The notes under the pieces: model-generated
Told to the model about the DNA's origin: nothing
Databases searched by the model: none
What the model saw: the letters and a program-made list of their open reading frames with translations, nothing else
Made by a program: the position numbers and the translations under genes
Assembly: GCA_031553775.1 (NCBI GenBank)
Contig: JAVBLA010000068.1
Coordinates: forward strand, 1 to 37,313
DNA: 37,313 nt
Direction of reading: 5' to 3'
Source: JAISFI01 sp031553775
GTDB lineage: Bacteria; Bacteroidota; Bacteroidia; Bacteroidales; Azobacteroidaceae
Part shown: positions 10,001 through 18,966 of the stretch, in pieces
Position numbering within the stretch: the first letter of the stretch is position 1
How the letters are laid out: the number at the start of each line of letters is the position of its first letter

Positions 10001-13000
10001 TCTACCGCAAAATGCACGACCCGGATTTCGAAGCACAGAATTATGAGTATATCGAATTCTGGTTAATGGATCCATTTATTTACAATAAGAAATCTACTGC
10101 CGGAGGTGATTTATATATCAATCTGGGTGAAGTTTCGGAGGATATATTAAAAGATGAGCGCAAATTTGCCGAAAGCGCCATGCCGACAGATGGTGATATT
10201 TCTCAAATGGATACTACTGTTTGGGGTAGAGTGCCTAGAAGACAATCGCTTGTATATGCCTTTGAAACTGATCCTGAGAAGATGAAATTCCAGGATGTGG
10301 GTTTGAATGGTTTGAGAACTGAAGAGGAATTCACACATCCTACCTATCAGAAATTTTTAAAAGAACTGCAAGCAAAACTTACTCCTGATGCCACTACACA
10401 AATGGAGCAGGATCCATTCTCTCCCCTGAACGACCCGGCCAGCGATAATTATCATTATTTCAGGGGAAATGATTACGACAGGGATCAAAAAAGTATTCTG
10501 GAACGTTATAAACGCTATAACGGAATGGAAGGTAATTCCGTTGTTACCGGAAATAATCCAGAAGATAATTCTGCCAAAACAGTACCTGATGTGGAGGATA
10601 TCAATCAGGACTTTACCATGAATGAAAACGAAAAATACTTCCAATATAAAATCGGGCTTAAACCGAATATGGAGGAAGGAAGGGACTATGTTACCAATAT
10701 ACACAAAGCCATGGTTACCCTGCGTAACGGAAATAAGGAAGAAGTTACCTGGTACCAGTTTAAGATACCCCTCCGGGATCAGGATAAAAAAGTAGTAGGT
10801 AACATCAAAGATTTCAAATCCATTCGCTTTATGCGGATGTTCCTGACCAATTTTGCGGACACGGTTATCTTGCGTTTCGGTACCCTGGAACTGGTACGGG
10901 GCGATTGGCGGAAATACGAGCAGGATCTGTCCGATCCCAACCGGGTGCCGGAAGTAAAGGCTTCCCTGGAAGTGGCCGCTGTTAATATAGAGGAGAATGC
11001 AGATCGCCAGCCGGTGAACTACATCATGCCTCCTACTGTTAACCGGGTAATCGATCCGGGACAACCGCAGGTACGCCAGGAAAACGAACAATCTCTTTCG
11101 ATGAGGGTCGATAACCTGTCGCCGGGAGATGCACGTGCGGTATATAAAAATACCATGTACGACATGCGCCAATACCGCAGGATACAAATGTTTGTTCATG
11201 CGGAAAAACTGATTGATGATCCTACCGCCTTGCAAAATAACGAGATGTCGATTTTTCTCCGTTTAGGTTCCGATTATAAGAATAATTATTATGAATACGA
11301 GATTCCGTTGAAACTGACTCCTCCGGGACAATATAATACCTATAACAGTACCGATCAGCGCATTGTCTGGCCGGATGAAAATATGTTCGACTTTCCGTTT
11401 GAACTTTTAACCGGCCTGAAACTGGAAAGAAACAGGGAAAAACGGAAAGCAGGCTCGCCGGTTACCTTCATAACGCCGTATTCTTCATATGATCCTGATA
11501 AACCGATGAATAAAGTAACGGTAGTGGGAAATCCTTCTCTGGCGGAAGTGAAAACCATCATGATCGGAGTCAGGAATAATACTACCAATGTCAAATCGAC
11601 CATAGTCTGGGTCAATGAGTTGAGACTGACCGATTTTAATGAAGATGGAGGTTGGGCAGCCAATGCCAATCTGAACATTGCTTTGTCCGATCTCGGGACG
11701 GTGAATTTCGGGGGACAGGTAGAAACCGCTGGATTCGGGGGAATCGATCAAAGTGTAACGGAGCGGAGTATTGAAGACTATTATCAGTACAATGTTTCGA
11801 CTTCTGTAGAATTAGGGAAGCTTTTTCCGAAAGGAAAAGTCACGGCTCCAATGTATTATGCATATTCCGAGCAGGTTACAAACCCGAAGTACAATCCTCT
11901 GGATCAGGATATCCTGCTGAAAGAGGCATTGGATAATGCCGGTTCGTCAGCTGAAAAAGATTCGATAAAAGACAATGCCCAAACAAAAATAACGACCAGG
12001 AGCATCAATTTTACGAATCTCAGGGTCAATGTTACCAGCAAGAATCCGATGCCGTACGACCCGTCCAACTTCAGCTTATCGTATGCCTTTTCCGAAAGTC
12101 TCCTGCAAAATCCGACTACGGAATACGAGCGGACCAAGGACTATCGCGGCGGGTTGATGTATACCTATACCCCATATGCTAAACCCTGGCAGCCGTTTAA
12201 AGATATTAAAAGTAAATCGGGGGCCTCTAAGTTTGCCAAAGATTTCGGATTGAATTATTTGCCGGCTAATCTGTCCTTCCAGACCGATATGACAAGGAAT
12301 TATTACGAAATGCAATTACGTGATCTGGCATCTTCAGGCGGAATAAATAATATAGACGTGTCTGTCCGGCAGGAGTTTTACTGGAACAGAGCCTTCTCCA
12401 TGAATTGGAACCTGACCAAAAACCTGAATTTTTCTTTGAAAACCGGTACACAGGCTATTATTGAAGAACCGTATGGGCAGGTAAACCGTCAGTTGAATCC
12501 GGATCAATATGCAGTATGGAAAGATTCGGTATGGCAAAGTATCAAAGACCTCGGAACCCCCTTGAATTATGGGCAGGTTTTCAATGCTGCCTATAACGTG
12601 CCGACCAAGTTGATTCCTGTATTGGACTGGACTAGCCTGGGTGCTACTTACAATGCTACCTATAACTGGGATAAAGGCGCTGTTTTGGGAGATGTTACGG
12701 AAGAAATAGGAAATACCATCCGAAATCAACGCCAGGTAGATTTGAACGGAGGAATGCAGTTTACTACCTTGTATAATAAATCGGACTTCCTGAAAAAAAC
12801 CAACCAAAAGTTCACCATGAAACGCCCGGCTTCAACCACTACGGGCAGGGCAGCAGCCCAACAGCCTAAGGCTGCCCCGGAGAAAAAAGAACCCCGGAAA
12901 ATAGAAAAAGACGTCAAACTGAATCCGGATTCATTCACGGTATTTACCCATAGTCTGAAAAATAAACGGGTAATTGTCAGTGCGAAAGGGCCGGACGGAA

Positions 13001-14562
13001 AACGGTATGAAATAAAATTCAAGAGTCTGAATGAAAATAGTATCCGTATCAATAATAAAGATACGGTACAAATTAAACTGACAGTGATACAAGCCCCGAA
13101 GCTGGAAGACGAAACCTGGTATAAAGTTGCACAGGTTGCTGCCCGTGGTGCGATGATGTTCCGTACGATCAATGTCACTTATAGTCTTACGGACGGAACT
13201 ACCTTGCCGGGTTTCAAACCCAATATCGGTCCGGCTTTCGGACAGGCTGCAACGAATGCGGGACGGGCTCCCGGACTTGCTTTTGCTTTCGGTTTAACGG
13301 GAAGCGATTATATTTATCAGGCGATGGACGACAGTCTGTTGGTGATGAATCCTACCGGAAATATTACTCCGGCTTATGTCAGTTATTCTGAAAACCTGAC
13401 TATTAAAGCTACCCTGGAACCTTTTGTCGGCATGAAAATAGACCTGACGGCTAATCGCCTGAATACCCAGACAAAAAGTATCCAGTTCATGTACGATCCG
13501 GTAACGGAACAGTTGGGTGGAACATTTACCATGACCACTGTTGCACTGTCTTCCGCCATGGAATCGTCGGGGGCAGATAACGGATACCGTTCAGCTGCAT
13601 TCAATAAGTTTTTAGCGAACAGGAGTATTATTGCAGCACGTTTACAGGCACAATACAATGGAACAACTTATCCTACCGGAGGATTTTTTGAAGATTTACC
13701 CGGTATTGCCGGAACAACCTACAATACATCTTATGGAACTGTCAATGCCAATTCGGCTGATGTGCTGATTCCCGCTTTCCTGGCGGCTTATACAGGAAAG
13801 GATCCGCATAAAATAGATATTACGGCATTTCCATCGCTGAAAAGTTTGCTTCCGAACTGGAAGATGACTTACGAGGGCCTGATCCAGTTAGATGTTATCA
13901 ATAAACATTTCAAATCTTTTGTTCTGAATCACAATTATGTGTGCCGTTATACTGTCGGAAATTTTTCTTCTTTCCTGAACTGGGTTGCATCGCCGGAGGA
14001 CGACGGACTGGGATTTGTCAGGAACGTACTTACTGAAAATCCATCCCCTTCTTCTCCGTATGATATTTCCATGGCCAGCATTACCGAACAACTTAGCCCC
14101 CTGATCGGATTGGACGCTACACTAAAGAATAACATGACTTTTAAAGCGGAAGTGAAAAATACCAGAAATGTTAATCTTAATATTTCATCCTATCAGATTG
14201 TAGAGGCAATTACTGATGAAATAGTGGTCGGAATCGGTTATAAACTGACAGAATTTAATAAAGTTTTGAAATTGAAATCTACCGGCAGCAAAAATTTTAG
14301 TAACGATCTTACTGTTAGAGCCGATTTTTCTTATCGGAAACAACAGGCCTTGATTCGTAAAATTGAAGATGGTTTTACGCAGCCCACCAGTGGATCCGTT
14401 GCGACTACTATCAAACTTTCGGCCGATTATAATCTTAGTAAAGCGTTGACTTTAAGGGCCTTTTTTGATAAGGATATCAATAAGCCCCTTATGTCTTCCA
14501 GTTCCTATCCGCGATCGGATTCCAATTTTGGCGTCAGCGTGCGCCTGAATTTGACTCGTTAA
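7093..14562 (+). CDS. sprA: T9SS outer-membrane translocon SprA (Sov)
   Basis: SprA/Sov forms the very large outer-membrane barrel through which T9SS cargo leaves the cell. The 2,489-residue length fits the family (about 2,400-2,500). I chose the ATG at 7093 over the TTG at 7090 because it overlaps the ruvA stop as TGATG. An N-terminal hydrophobic segment (YILICTVTGLFLGAYVL) is the export signal. Family-typical stretches include FGPGGVRLQTQGTAEI, the early barrel strand INLNANAKVGDKINFDMNYN, YSLGDPYSW and TIVWVNELRLTDFNEDGGWA. The protein ends in a barrel strand, FGVSVRLNLTR. An Ala/Pro/Lys-rich spacer at about residues 1906-1940 looks disordered. Motility is not implied: non-gliding Bacteroidales use this protein only for secretion. 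Confidence 0.95.
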   Translation: MRKLYRYILICTVTGLFLGAYVLNAGRSAFKNAFPEQTLQDAVQDTVRKSEPKPRYPVAKTTPETFDDITKQHPVDLRTPENVKSEIEYDPLTNTYLLRTKVGDMEIATPFSMSSGEYQDYTIKQSLNSYFKEKNAELQKEGDKEKQFSPFDMNFDLGPAEKIFGPGGVRLQTQGTAEITLGIKNNKTDNPSLPERSRSRTFFDFDSQINLNANAKVGDKINFDMNYNTQATFDYDSKKLKLAYQGKEDEIIKVLEAGNVSMSTSNSLIRGGAALFGVRTELQFGKLKVGALISQQNSEAKTVNSRGGVQTTPFEISVDQYDENRHFFFAHYFRDKYDDAMSTLPYIKSGVKINRIEVWVTNKRGKTEESRNIVAFTDLAERDSIFNKNKVQPTPGALDVSYNDANNLYTMLKSFPGARDINAVTKTLGDQGFVGGEDYEKVESARKLEASEYIFHSQLGYISLRTMLQPDEVLAVAFEYSYNGKNYQVGEFSTDNPQSTTENIFLKLLKGTSLSPSAYYWDLMMKNIYTLRNAYSIQQEKFKLDIYYQSDTTGTYMNYLTEGAIANKNLLWVMNLDRLDSRQNPHSDGFFDYVEGNTVVSQYGRIIFPVKEPFGSHLRTKIENDSIAKKYVFQELYDSTMTVAKQIAEKNKFRIKGEYKASSGTEIQLGAMNVARGSVRVMAGGQLLTEGTDYTVDYVSGIVTIQKPGLMESNTPISVSLENQSMFGQQRKTVLGADLNYEFSKDFNVGLTLMHLRETPLTAKANIGDESVRNTLWGLNTSYRTESQWLTNLVDKIPFIELTAPSQINFSAEFAQLIPGHYESQYGGKYSYIDDFERTKVSYSLGDPYSWALCSTPQEIPYANAINDVKYGNNRALLAWYYIDGLFTRRNSSLTPEHIKNDKDQLSNHYVREVTEYELFPNKEQAYGEPVTISVFNMAFYPKERGPYNVDTEVNSDGTLLNPTDRWGGIYRKMHDPDFEAQNYEYIEFWLMDPFIYNKKSTAGGDLYINLGEVSEDILKDERKFAESAMPTDGDISQMDTTVWGRVPRRQSLVYAFETDPEKMKFQDVGLNGLRTEEEFTHPTYQKFLKELQAKLTPDATTQMEQDPFSPLNDPASDNYHYFRGNDYDRDQKSILERYKRYNGMEGNSVVTGNNPEDNSAKTVPDVEDINQDFTMNENEKYFQYKIGLKPNMEEGRDYVTNIHKAMVTLRNGNKEEVTWYQFKIPLRDQDKKVVGNIKDFKSIRFMRMFLTNFADTVILRFGTLELVRGDWRKYEQDLSDPNRVPEVKASLEVAAVNIEENADRQPVNYIMPPTVNRVIDPGQPQVRQENEQSLSMRVDNLSPGDARAVYKNTMYDMRQYRRIQMFVHAEKLIDDPTALQNNEMSIFLRLGSDYKNNYYEYEIPLKLTPPGQYNTYNSTDQRIVWPDENMFDFPFELLTGLKLERNREKRKAGSPVTFITPYSSYDPDKPMNKVTVVGNPSLAEVKTIMIGVRNNTTNVKSTIVWVNELRLTDFNEDGGWAANANLNIALSDLGTVNFGGQVETAGFGGIDQSVTERSIEDYYQYNVSTSVELGKLFPKGKVTAPMYYAYSEQVTNPKYNPLDQDILLKEALDNAGSSAEKDSIKDNAQTKITTRSINFTNLRVNVTSKNPMPYDPSNFSLSYAFSESLLQNPTTEYERTKDYRGGLMYTYTPYAKPWQPFKDIKSKSGASKFAKDFGLNYLPANLSFQTDMTRNYYEMQLRDLASSGGINNIDVSVRQEFYWNRAFSMNWNLTKNLNFSLKTGTQAIIEEPYGQVNRQLNPDQYAVWKDSVWQSIKDLGTPLNYGQVFNAAYNVPTKLIPVLDWTSLGATYNATYNWDKGAVLGDVTEEIGNTIRNQRQVDLNGGMQFTTLYNKSDFLKKTNQKFTMKRPASTTTGRAAAQQPKAAPEKKEPRKIEKDVKLNPDSFTVFTHSLKNKRVIVSAKGPDGKRYEIKFKSLNENSIRINNKDTVQIKLTVIQAPKLEDETWYKVAQVAARGAMMFRTINVTYSLTDGTTLPGFKPNIGPAFGQAATNAGRAPGLAFAFGLTGSDYIYQAMDDSLLVMNPTGNITPAYVSYSENLTIKATLEPFVGMKIDLTANRLNTQTKSIQFMYDPVTEQLGGTFTMTTVALSSAMESSGADNGYRSAAFNKFLANRSIIAARLQAQYNGTTYPTGGFFEDLPGIAGTTYNTSYGTVNANSADVLIPAFLAAYTGKDPHKIDITAFPSLKSLLPNWKMTYEGLIQLDVINKHFKSFVLNHNYVCRYTVGNFSSFLNWVASPEDDGLGFVRNVLTENPSPSSPYDISMASITEQLSPLIGLDATLKNNMTFKAEVKNTRNVNLNISSYQIVEAITDEIVVGIGYKLTEFNKVLKLKSTGSKNFSNDLTVRADFSYRKQQALIRKIEDGFTQPTSGSVATTIKLSADYNLSKALTLRAFFDKDINKPLMSSSSYPRSDSNFGVSVRLNLTR

Positions 14563-14576
14563 AATTTTCATTTTAA

Positions 14577-14669
14577 CTTAAAAAAGCTTAAAACAACCTT
14601 TTTGCCCCAAATGTTAATTTTTTTTGAATGTTAAAGACTTTATTTTTTCATTTTTTGGGCAAATGTTAA
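14577..14669 (+). promoter_or_regulatory. Direct repeats upstream of the rprXY-like operon
   Basis: CTTAAAA occurs at 14577-14583 and 14587-14593, exactly 10 bases apart. AATGTTAA occurs at 14610-14617, 14627-14634 and 14662-14669, with steps of 17 and 35 bases. OmpR-family regulators typically bind tandem half-sites about 10-11 bases apart, so autoregulation by the downstream response regulator is possible. The region is AT-rich, which weakens the argument. A weak AT-only hairpin (14558-14577, GTTAAAAT/ATTTTAAC) overlaps the sprA stop. Confidence 0.35.
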
Positions 14670-14716
14670 ACAAAAATATCCGTTATTTGTTGCTTTAATA
14701 AGAAGCTTGAAATTTT

Positions 14717-16249
14717 ATGAAGAAGTCAGCCATTTGGTTATTGGGTTTGGTCATGGCTTTTGCCTTTGCAGGTCTCCTTTATTTACAGGTGACTTATGTG
14801 CAGATCATCCTGAAAACCGGAAATGACCAATTCAACGATGCAGTAAAGCGGAGTTTATACCAGGTTTCAAAAAATCTTGAATTGGATGAAACCAAAAAGT
14901 ATCTTGCCGAAGATGTGTTGGGTATAAGCACAGATAAAGATTTTATGTCTTACAATAATAGGAAAGGCGTTTCCATTAACCGGCAAAATATAAAGAATGA
15001 ACAGTCCGGACTGCCGATAACAGGTAGTGATGGTACCTCGATGACTATTACCATCACACCGGAAGTTACCTTTCCAAAGGCAAAAAACCTTACGAAAACT
15101 TCCAAAAGTCTGCAGGATGCCCTGAACGAACGATATATCTATCAGGACGGAGTTCTACGGGATGTGATTCTTAACATATTGTATAAGGCGAATCTGAAGA
15201 CGATCGATGAGCGGATAGATTTCCGTAAATTGAATGTGTATATTAAATCCGAACTTCAGAACAATGGATTGTCGATACCGTATTATTTTTCGATTGTTGA
15301 CAAAGATGGAAAAATAGCCTATACATCGCCCGAGTATGAGCATACAACCGGTGTGGGTGTAGAACCTTTTTCCCAGATTCTCTTTCCGAACGATCCGCCG
15401 TCACGGTTATATAGTCTGAAAGTCTATTTTCCTACCAAAAAAAGCTATTTGCTGGATTCCATTAAGTTTGTTGTTCCATCGGTAGGCTTTACTTTGGTTT
15501 TGTTGGTGACTTTCATTGTAACGATATGGATTATCTTCAGACAAAAGCGTTTGTCTGAAATGAAAAATGACTTTGTGAATAACATGACACATGAGCTTAA
15601 AACGCCTGTGTCTACCATTTCTTTGGCAGCGCAAATGTTGAAAGATTCCGGTCTGGCTAAATCTCCCCAGATGTTCGAACACATTTCGGGTGTGATCAAC
15701 GACGAAACCAAGCGCTTGAGTTTCTTAGTGGAAAAAGTGCTGCAGATGTCTTTGTTTGAAAAACAGAAAACATCGCTTAACCGGAAAGAAATGGATGCGA
15801 ACGACATGCTGGCCAATATTGCCCATACTTTTAAAATAAAGGTGGAAAAATACGGCGGCACGTTGGATGTGGAACTGAATGCCTTGGATTCTGCTATTTT
15901 AGTAGATGAAATGCATTTTACCAATGTCCTGTTTAATTTGATGGAAAACGCAGTGAAGTACAGAAGGGAAGACAGCCCTTTGATGCTGATTGCAAAAACC
16001 CAGAATGAAGGCGGCAAAATTCAGATAAGTATACAGGATAATGGTATTGGTATTAAGAAGGACGACCTGAAAAAGATTTTTGAACGTTTTTACCGGGTGC
16101 ATACCGGTAACCGGCATGATGTAAAAGGTTTCGGTTTGGGATTGGCATACGTTAAGAAAATTGTAGAAGATCACGAAGGTACGATCAAGGCAGAGAGTGA
16201 ATTAAATGTAGGTACGAAATTTATTATTACATTACCGTATATAAAGTGA
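14717..16249 (+). CDS. rprX: Sensor histidine kinase, RprX-like
   Basis: The 510-residue membrane kinase has one transmembrane helix at about residues 5-27 and a second at about 252-274. They enclose a periplasmic sensor region of about 220 residues with no named domain I recognise. The phosphoacceptor His is H292 in NNMTHELKTPVSTISLAAQM. The ATPase domain shows the N-box FNLMENAVKY (N411), G1 DNGIGI (441-446) and G2 GFGLGLAYV. All catalytic boxes look intact. The gene overlaps or abuts the response regulator gene, so they form an operon. Length and layout match Bacteroides RprX; the symbol rests on this resemblance and on the partner. The signal sensed is unknown. Confidence 0.85.
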   Translation: MKKSAIWLLGLVMAFAFAGLLYLQVTYVQIILKTGNDQFNDAVKRSLYQVSKNLELDETKKYLAEDVLGISTDKDFMSYNNRKGVSINRQNIKNEQSGLPITGSDGTSMTITITPEVTFPKAKNLTKTSKSLQDALNERYIYQDGVLRDVILNILYKANLKTIDERIDFRKLNVYIKSELQNNGLSIPYYFSIVDKDGKIAYTSPEYEHTTGVGVEPFSQILFPNDPPSRLYSLKVYFPTKKSYLLDSIKFVVPSVGFTLVLLVTFIVTIWIIFRQKRLSEMKNDFVNNMTHELKTPVSTISLAAQMLKDSGLAKSPQMFEHISGVINDETKRLSFLVEKVLQMSLFEKQKTSLNRKEMDANDMLANIAHTFKIKVEKYGGTLDVELNALDSAILVDEMHFTNVLFNLMENAVKYRREDSPLMLIAKTQNEGGKIQISIQDNGIGIKKDDLKKIFERFYRVHTGNRHDVKGFGLGLAYVKKIVEDHEGTIKAESELNVGTKFIITLPYIK

Positions 16250-16254
16250 AAATT

Positions 16255-16959
16255 ATGGAAGACAAGATTAGAATCTTCATGTGTGAGGATGATGAGAACT
16301 TAGGAATGCTTCTCAGAGAGTATTTACAAGCGAAGGGTTATGCCGTGGATTTGTTTCCTGACGGAGAAACCGGGTATAAAGCTTTTGTAAAGGACCAATA
16401 CGACATCTGCGTATTGGATGTAATGATGCCTAAAAAAGACGGTTTTACATTGGCTCAGGAAATTCGTTCCATCAATAGCGAAGTCCCCATCGTATTTCTG
16501 ACGGCAAAAACGCTGAAAGAAGACATATTGGAAGGTTTCAAAATCGGTGCTGACGACTATCTTACCAAGCCTTTCAGCATGGAGGAACTCCTGCTTCGTA
16601 TCGAAGCAATCCTTCGTCGTGTAAACGGAAAGAAGGCAAAAGATGTTCCTTCGTACAGATTAGGTACATTCTTCTTTGATACGCAAAAACAGACATTAAC
16701 CAAGGACTCGGGTTCCGTATTGAAGCTTACTACCAAAGAAAGCGAATTATTGAGCCTTTTGTGTTCGCACTCCAATGAAATATTGGAACGCAACTATGCC
16801 TTGAAAGCCATCTGGGGGAACGATAATTATTTCAATGCCCGTAGTATGGATGTGTATATCACCAAATTGCGTAAACTATTGAAGGAAGATCCGACGATTG
16901 AAATTATCAATATCCATGGTAAAGGCTATAAACTGATAGCTCCGATGAATAATGAATAA
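16255..16959 (+). CDS. rprY: OmpR-family response regulator, RprY-like
   Basis: The N-terminal receiver domain has the acidic cluster EDD (residues 11-13), phosphoacceptor D55 in CVLDVMMPKKDG, T83 in FLTAKT and K105 in YLTKPFS. The C-terminal half is a winged-helix DNA-binding domain (KLTTKESELLSLLCSHSNEI, then YITKLRKLLKEDP and IHGKGYKL). The ATG at 16255 is preferred. An in-frame GTG at 16246 would overlap the kinase stop by 4 bases and add three residues before it. The start MEDKIRIF better fits the family, which begins just before the first receiver strand. It should be phosphorylated by the upstream kinase. Confidence 0.9.
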   Translation: MEDKIRIFMCEDDENLGMLLREYLQAKGYAVDLFPDGETGYKAFVKDQYDICVLDVMMPKKDGFTLAQEIRSINSEVPIVFLTAKTLKEDILEGFKIGADDYLTKPFSMEELLLRIEAILRRVNGKKAKDVPSYRLGTFFFDTQKQTLTKDSGSVLKLTTKESELLSLLCSHSNEILERNYALKAIWGNDNYFNARSMDVYITKLRKLLKEDPTIEIINIHGKGYKLIAPMNNE

Positions 16960-16993
16960 TTCATAGCGAAACTCTTCCGGAAAACCGGAATAT

Positions 16994-17037
16994 AAAAGCC
17001 GGGATCAAATCTTTCAAAGACTGATCCCGGCTTTTTT
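16994..17037 (+). terminator. Intrinsic terminator after the response regulator
   Basis: A perfect 14-bp stem, AAAAGCCGGGATCA (16994-17007) with TGATCCCGGCTTTT (17022-17035), is followed by further Ts. The 14-base loop can itself pair (TCTTT/AAAGA). Because the stem is flanked by As and Ts it may also stop the converging fecR transcript. A smaller hairpin TTCCGG/CCGGAA lies just before it (16975-16990). Confidence 0.88.
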
Positions 17038-17090
17038 TGAAATATCTGTAAGGGTTGACACATTACAGGGAGAACCTGTAAAAAATTATA

Positions 17091-18074
17091 TTATTGATTA
17101 ACCACTTTGATTTCTTTTCCGTTCCTTTGGTAATGGAATCGTTTGGTAAGATTTAGAATACTGATTATTTCGGAGATATTACTGTCCGTATTGAATTCAC
17201 AGGTAAACTGCTCATTTTTCAGGTCTTCATTTTCATAAGAAAAGCGAACATCAAAATGCTTTTCCAGAAGGTCGGTAATTTCCAGAAGAGTGGCTTGCTT
17301 GAAAATCAGTCTTCCATTTATCCACAAAAGCACATCTTCCGGTTGTTTATATTCGGATAGTTTCGATTGATGGGTATGGGTGGAGATCTCTACAGTTTGG
17401 CCCGGGGTCAATAAAATAGGCATTTTAGCTGATTGTGGAAACATTTCTACCGAACCTTCGAACAATGTAGTGACAACTCTTTCTTCTGAGGTTCTGGAAC
17501 GTACATTAAATTTCGTTCCCAGTACACGGGTTTCCACCTGGTTACATTTAACCGTAAAGGAAGAACTGTTGCGATGAGCTACCTCAAAATAAGCTTCTCC
17601 GGATAAATCCGCCTGTCTTTTCAATCCCAAAAAAGAAGACTGGTATGCGATGCGTGTAGCAGAGTTGAGCCATACTTTAGATCCGTCCGGAAGGATCACC
17701 TGTGCCCGGTCGCCCGGTTGAGTATATACAACATAATCGGGAGCGTGATCATTCAGAAACCACATAACAAGTGCTCCGGTTATAATAATTCCGGCAAAGA
17801 AGGCAGCAATGGATGCGGAGTGCCTTAACCACCTTCTAGAGGCGGAAATATGGCGGGTTTCGTTTCGCCTGATCCTTGATTTCAACTCAAGAAGCAATTG
17901 TTCCACATCAGGTTGCTCCATGGCAGCAGCCCTGTCCGCAATAAAAAGCGTGTAGTAGAGTTGCTCTAATGTCTTTTTATTTTCCGGAGAAGCCTGATAC
18001 CAATCTTCAACCTGAAGACATTCTTCTTCAGTTGCATTTTCATTCAGGTATTTGAGCAAAACATTTTCGTCCAT
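17091..18074 (-). CDS. FecR-family anti-sigma factor
   Basis: FecR proteins hold an ECF sigma factor at the inner membrane and read the signal from an STN-bearing TonB receptor. From the ATG at 18074 the protein has 327 residues. The short cytoplasmic part (about 1-84) begins MDENVLLKYLNENATEEE. A transmembrane helix lies at about 86-107. The periplasmic FecR domain contains VYTQPGDRAQVILPDGSKVW, LSGEAYFEV and LGTKFNVR. The C-terminal DUF4974-like part contains INGRLIFKQATLLEITDLLE. Two in-frame ATGs at 18095 and 18092 would add seven or six residues; 18074 fits the family start better. The gene is divergent from the sigma gene, whereas such pairs usually lie in tandem. Confidence 0.92.
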   Translation of the reverse strand: MDENVLLKYLNENATEEECLQVEDWYQASPENKKTLEQLYYTLFIADRAAAMEQPDVEQLLLELKSRIRRNETRHISASRRWLRHSASIAAFFAGIIITGALVMWFLNDHAPDYVVYTQPGDRAQVILPDGSKVWLNSATRIAYQSSFLGLKRQADLSGEAYFEVAHRNSSSFTVKCNQVETRVLGTKFNVRSRTSEERVVTTLFEGSVEMFPQSAKMPILLTPGQTVEISTHTHQSKLSEYKQPEDVLLWINGRLIFKQATLLEITDLLEKHFDVRFSYENEDLKNEQFTCEFNTDSNISEIISILNLTKRFHYQRNGKEIKVVNQ

Positions 18075-18113
18075 TGTATCGTTTTTTAGCATCATATCAG
18101 TTTTCGCTATTAT

Positions 18114-18138
18114 TAATACAATTCATGTAGCAAATATA
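18114..18138 (-). promoter_or_regulatory. Probable fecR promoter region and shared 13-base motif
   Basis: Read on the minus strand, TATATTTG (18138-18131) is an exact TAnnTTTG -7 element; a TTTG lies 16 bases further up, closer than the usual spacing. Just downstream comes ATGAATTGTATTA (18126-18114), which also occurs upstream of the LRR gene at 20246-20234. The motif is 40 bases from the chosen fecR start and 44 from the LRR start. Confidence 0.45.
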
Positions 18139-18312
18139 CTAAATTCAACAGGAACAAAAGGTAATTATCTTAACTTTTTTTATATTTTATCCCTTTAGCA
18201 CATATTTTTAAAATATATATTGTGAAATCAGTTGTTATTAACTAGAATTATCCCGGTGTCGTACCTTCAAATCTTAAATATCTGATCTTTTTAATTTTTA
18301 ATATATGTTTTG

Positions 18313-18344
18313 TTTGCGAGGCAGTATTTTTTCCATTATTTTTG
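18313..18344 (+). promoter_or_regulatory. Promoter of the ECF sigma gene
   Basis: TTTG (18313-18316), a 20-base spacer and TATTTTTG (18337-18344) match the Bacteroidetes -33/-7 pattern TTTG...TAnnTTTG exactly. The predicted start of transcription is near 18351, giving a leader of about 18 bases. This suggests housekeeping-sigma transcription of the regulator itself. Confidence 0.6.
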
Positions 18345-18368
18345 CTTGAAGAACGAATGTGAAAAAGG

Positions 18369-18965
18369 ATGCACAAATCGGGTGATATATTTATCAAGGA
18401 AGATAACCATCTCATCATTAAATCATTAAAAGAAGGTGATGAAGGAGTGTTTGACAAAATTTACCGTCATTACTTTCCTGGCTTATATGCCTTTTGTACC
18501 CGTTATGTAAGTCAGCATGAGGCGGAAGAAATCGTGCAGGACACTATGATGTGGTTATGGGAAAACAAACATTCTCTGATCCCGTCCTTACCTTTGAAAA
18601 CACTTCTTTTTACCATTGTCAAGAATAAAGCACTCAACCGGATTACTCACATTGAAATTAAACGCAGGGTACATCAGGAAATTATAGATAAATATGAAGA
18701 AGAATTTTCTTCTCCCGATTTTTATCTGGGAAATGAACTCTTTGAGCTTTACCAAAAGGCATTGAAAAAAATTCCTGCAGACTTCCTGGAAGTTTATCAG
18801 ATGAACCGTTATCAGCAATTAACCCATAAAGAAATTGCGGAGAAACTGAATGTCTCTCCGCAAACTGTCAACTATCGGATAATTAAAGCGTTAAAGATCT
18901 TAAAAGAAGAGCTTAAGGATTATTTGCCTTTGATATTATTTATCCTTTTCCGTTTTTATAGATAG
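18369..18965 (+). CDS. ECF-type RNA polymerase sigma factor
   Basis: The 198-residue product is in the Bacteroidetes FecI-like group. Region 2 spans about residues 25-90 (VFDKIYRHYFPGLYAFCTRY, then AEEIVQDTMMWLWENK, with KALNRI at its end). Region 4 spans about 130-185 with the helix-turn-helix LTHKEIAEKLNVSPQTVNYR. It ends with a hydrophobic tail LPLILFILF, slightly unusual but seen in this group. The divergent fecR is the likely anti-sigma partner, and the STN-type susC 1.4 kb downstream the likely signal input and target. The stop lies one base from the stop of the converging LRR gene, with no terminator between them. Confidence 0.93.
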   Translation: MHKSGDIFIKEDNHLIIKSLKEGDEGVFDKIYRHYFPGLYAFCTRYVSQHEAEEIVQDTMMWLWENKHSLIPSLPLKTLLFTIVKNKALNRITHIEIKRRVHQEIIDKYEEEFSSPDFYLGNELFELYQKALKKIPADFLEVYQMNRYQQLTHKEIAEKLNVSPQTVNYRIIKALKILKEELKDYLPLILFILFRFYR

Positions 18966-18966
18966 T

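Noticed and set aside
10357..11235. Minus-strand open frame (292 codons) inside sprA
   Set aside because: It is entirely antisense to conserved SprA sequence and encodes no recognisable signal or domain.
17063..17081. Hairpin TTACAGG/CCTGTAA before the fecR stop as a terminator
   Set aside because: On the minus strand it is not followed by a T-run, and a much better bidirectional terminator lies at 16994-17037.
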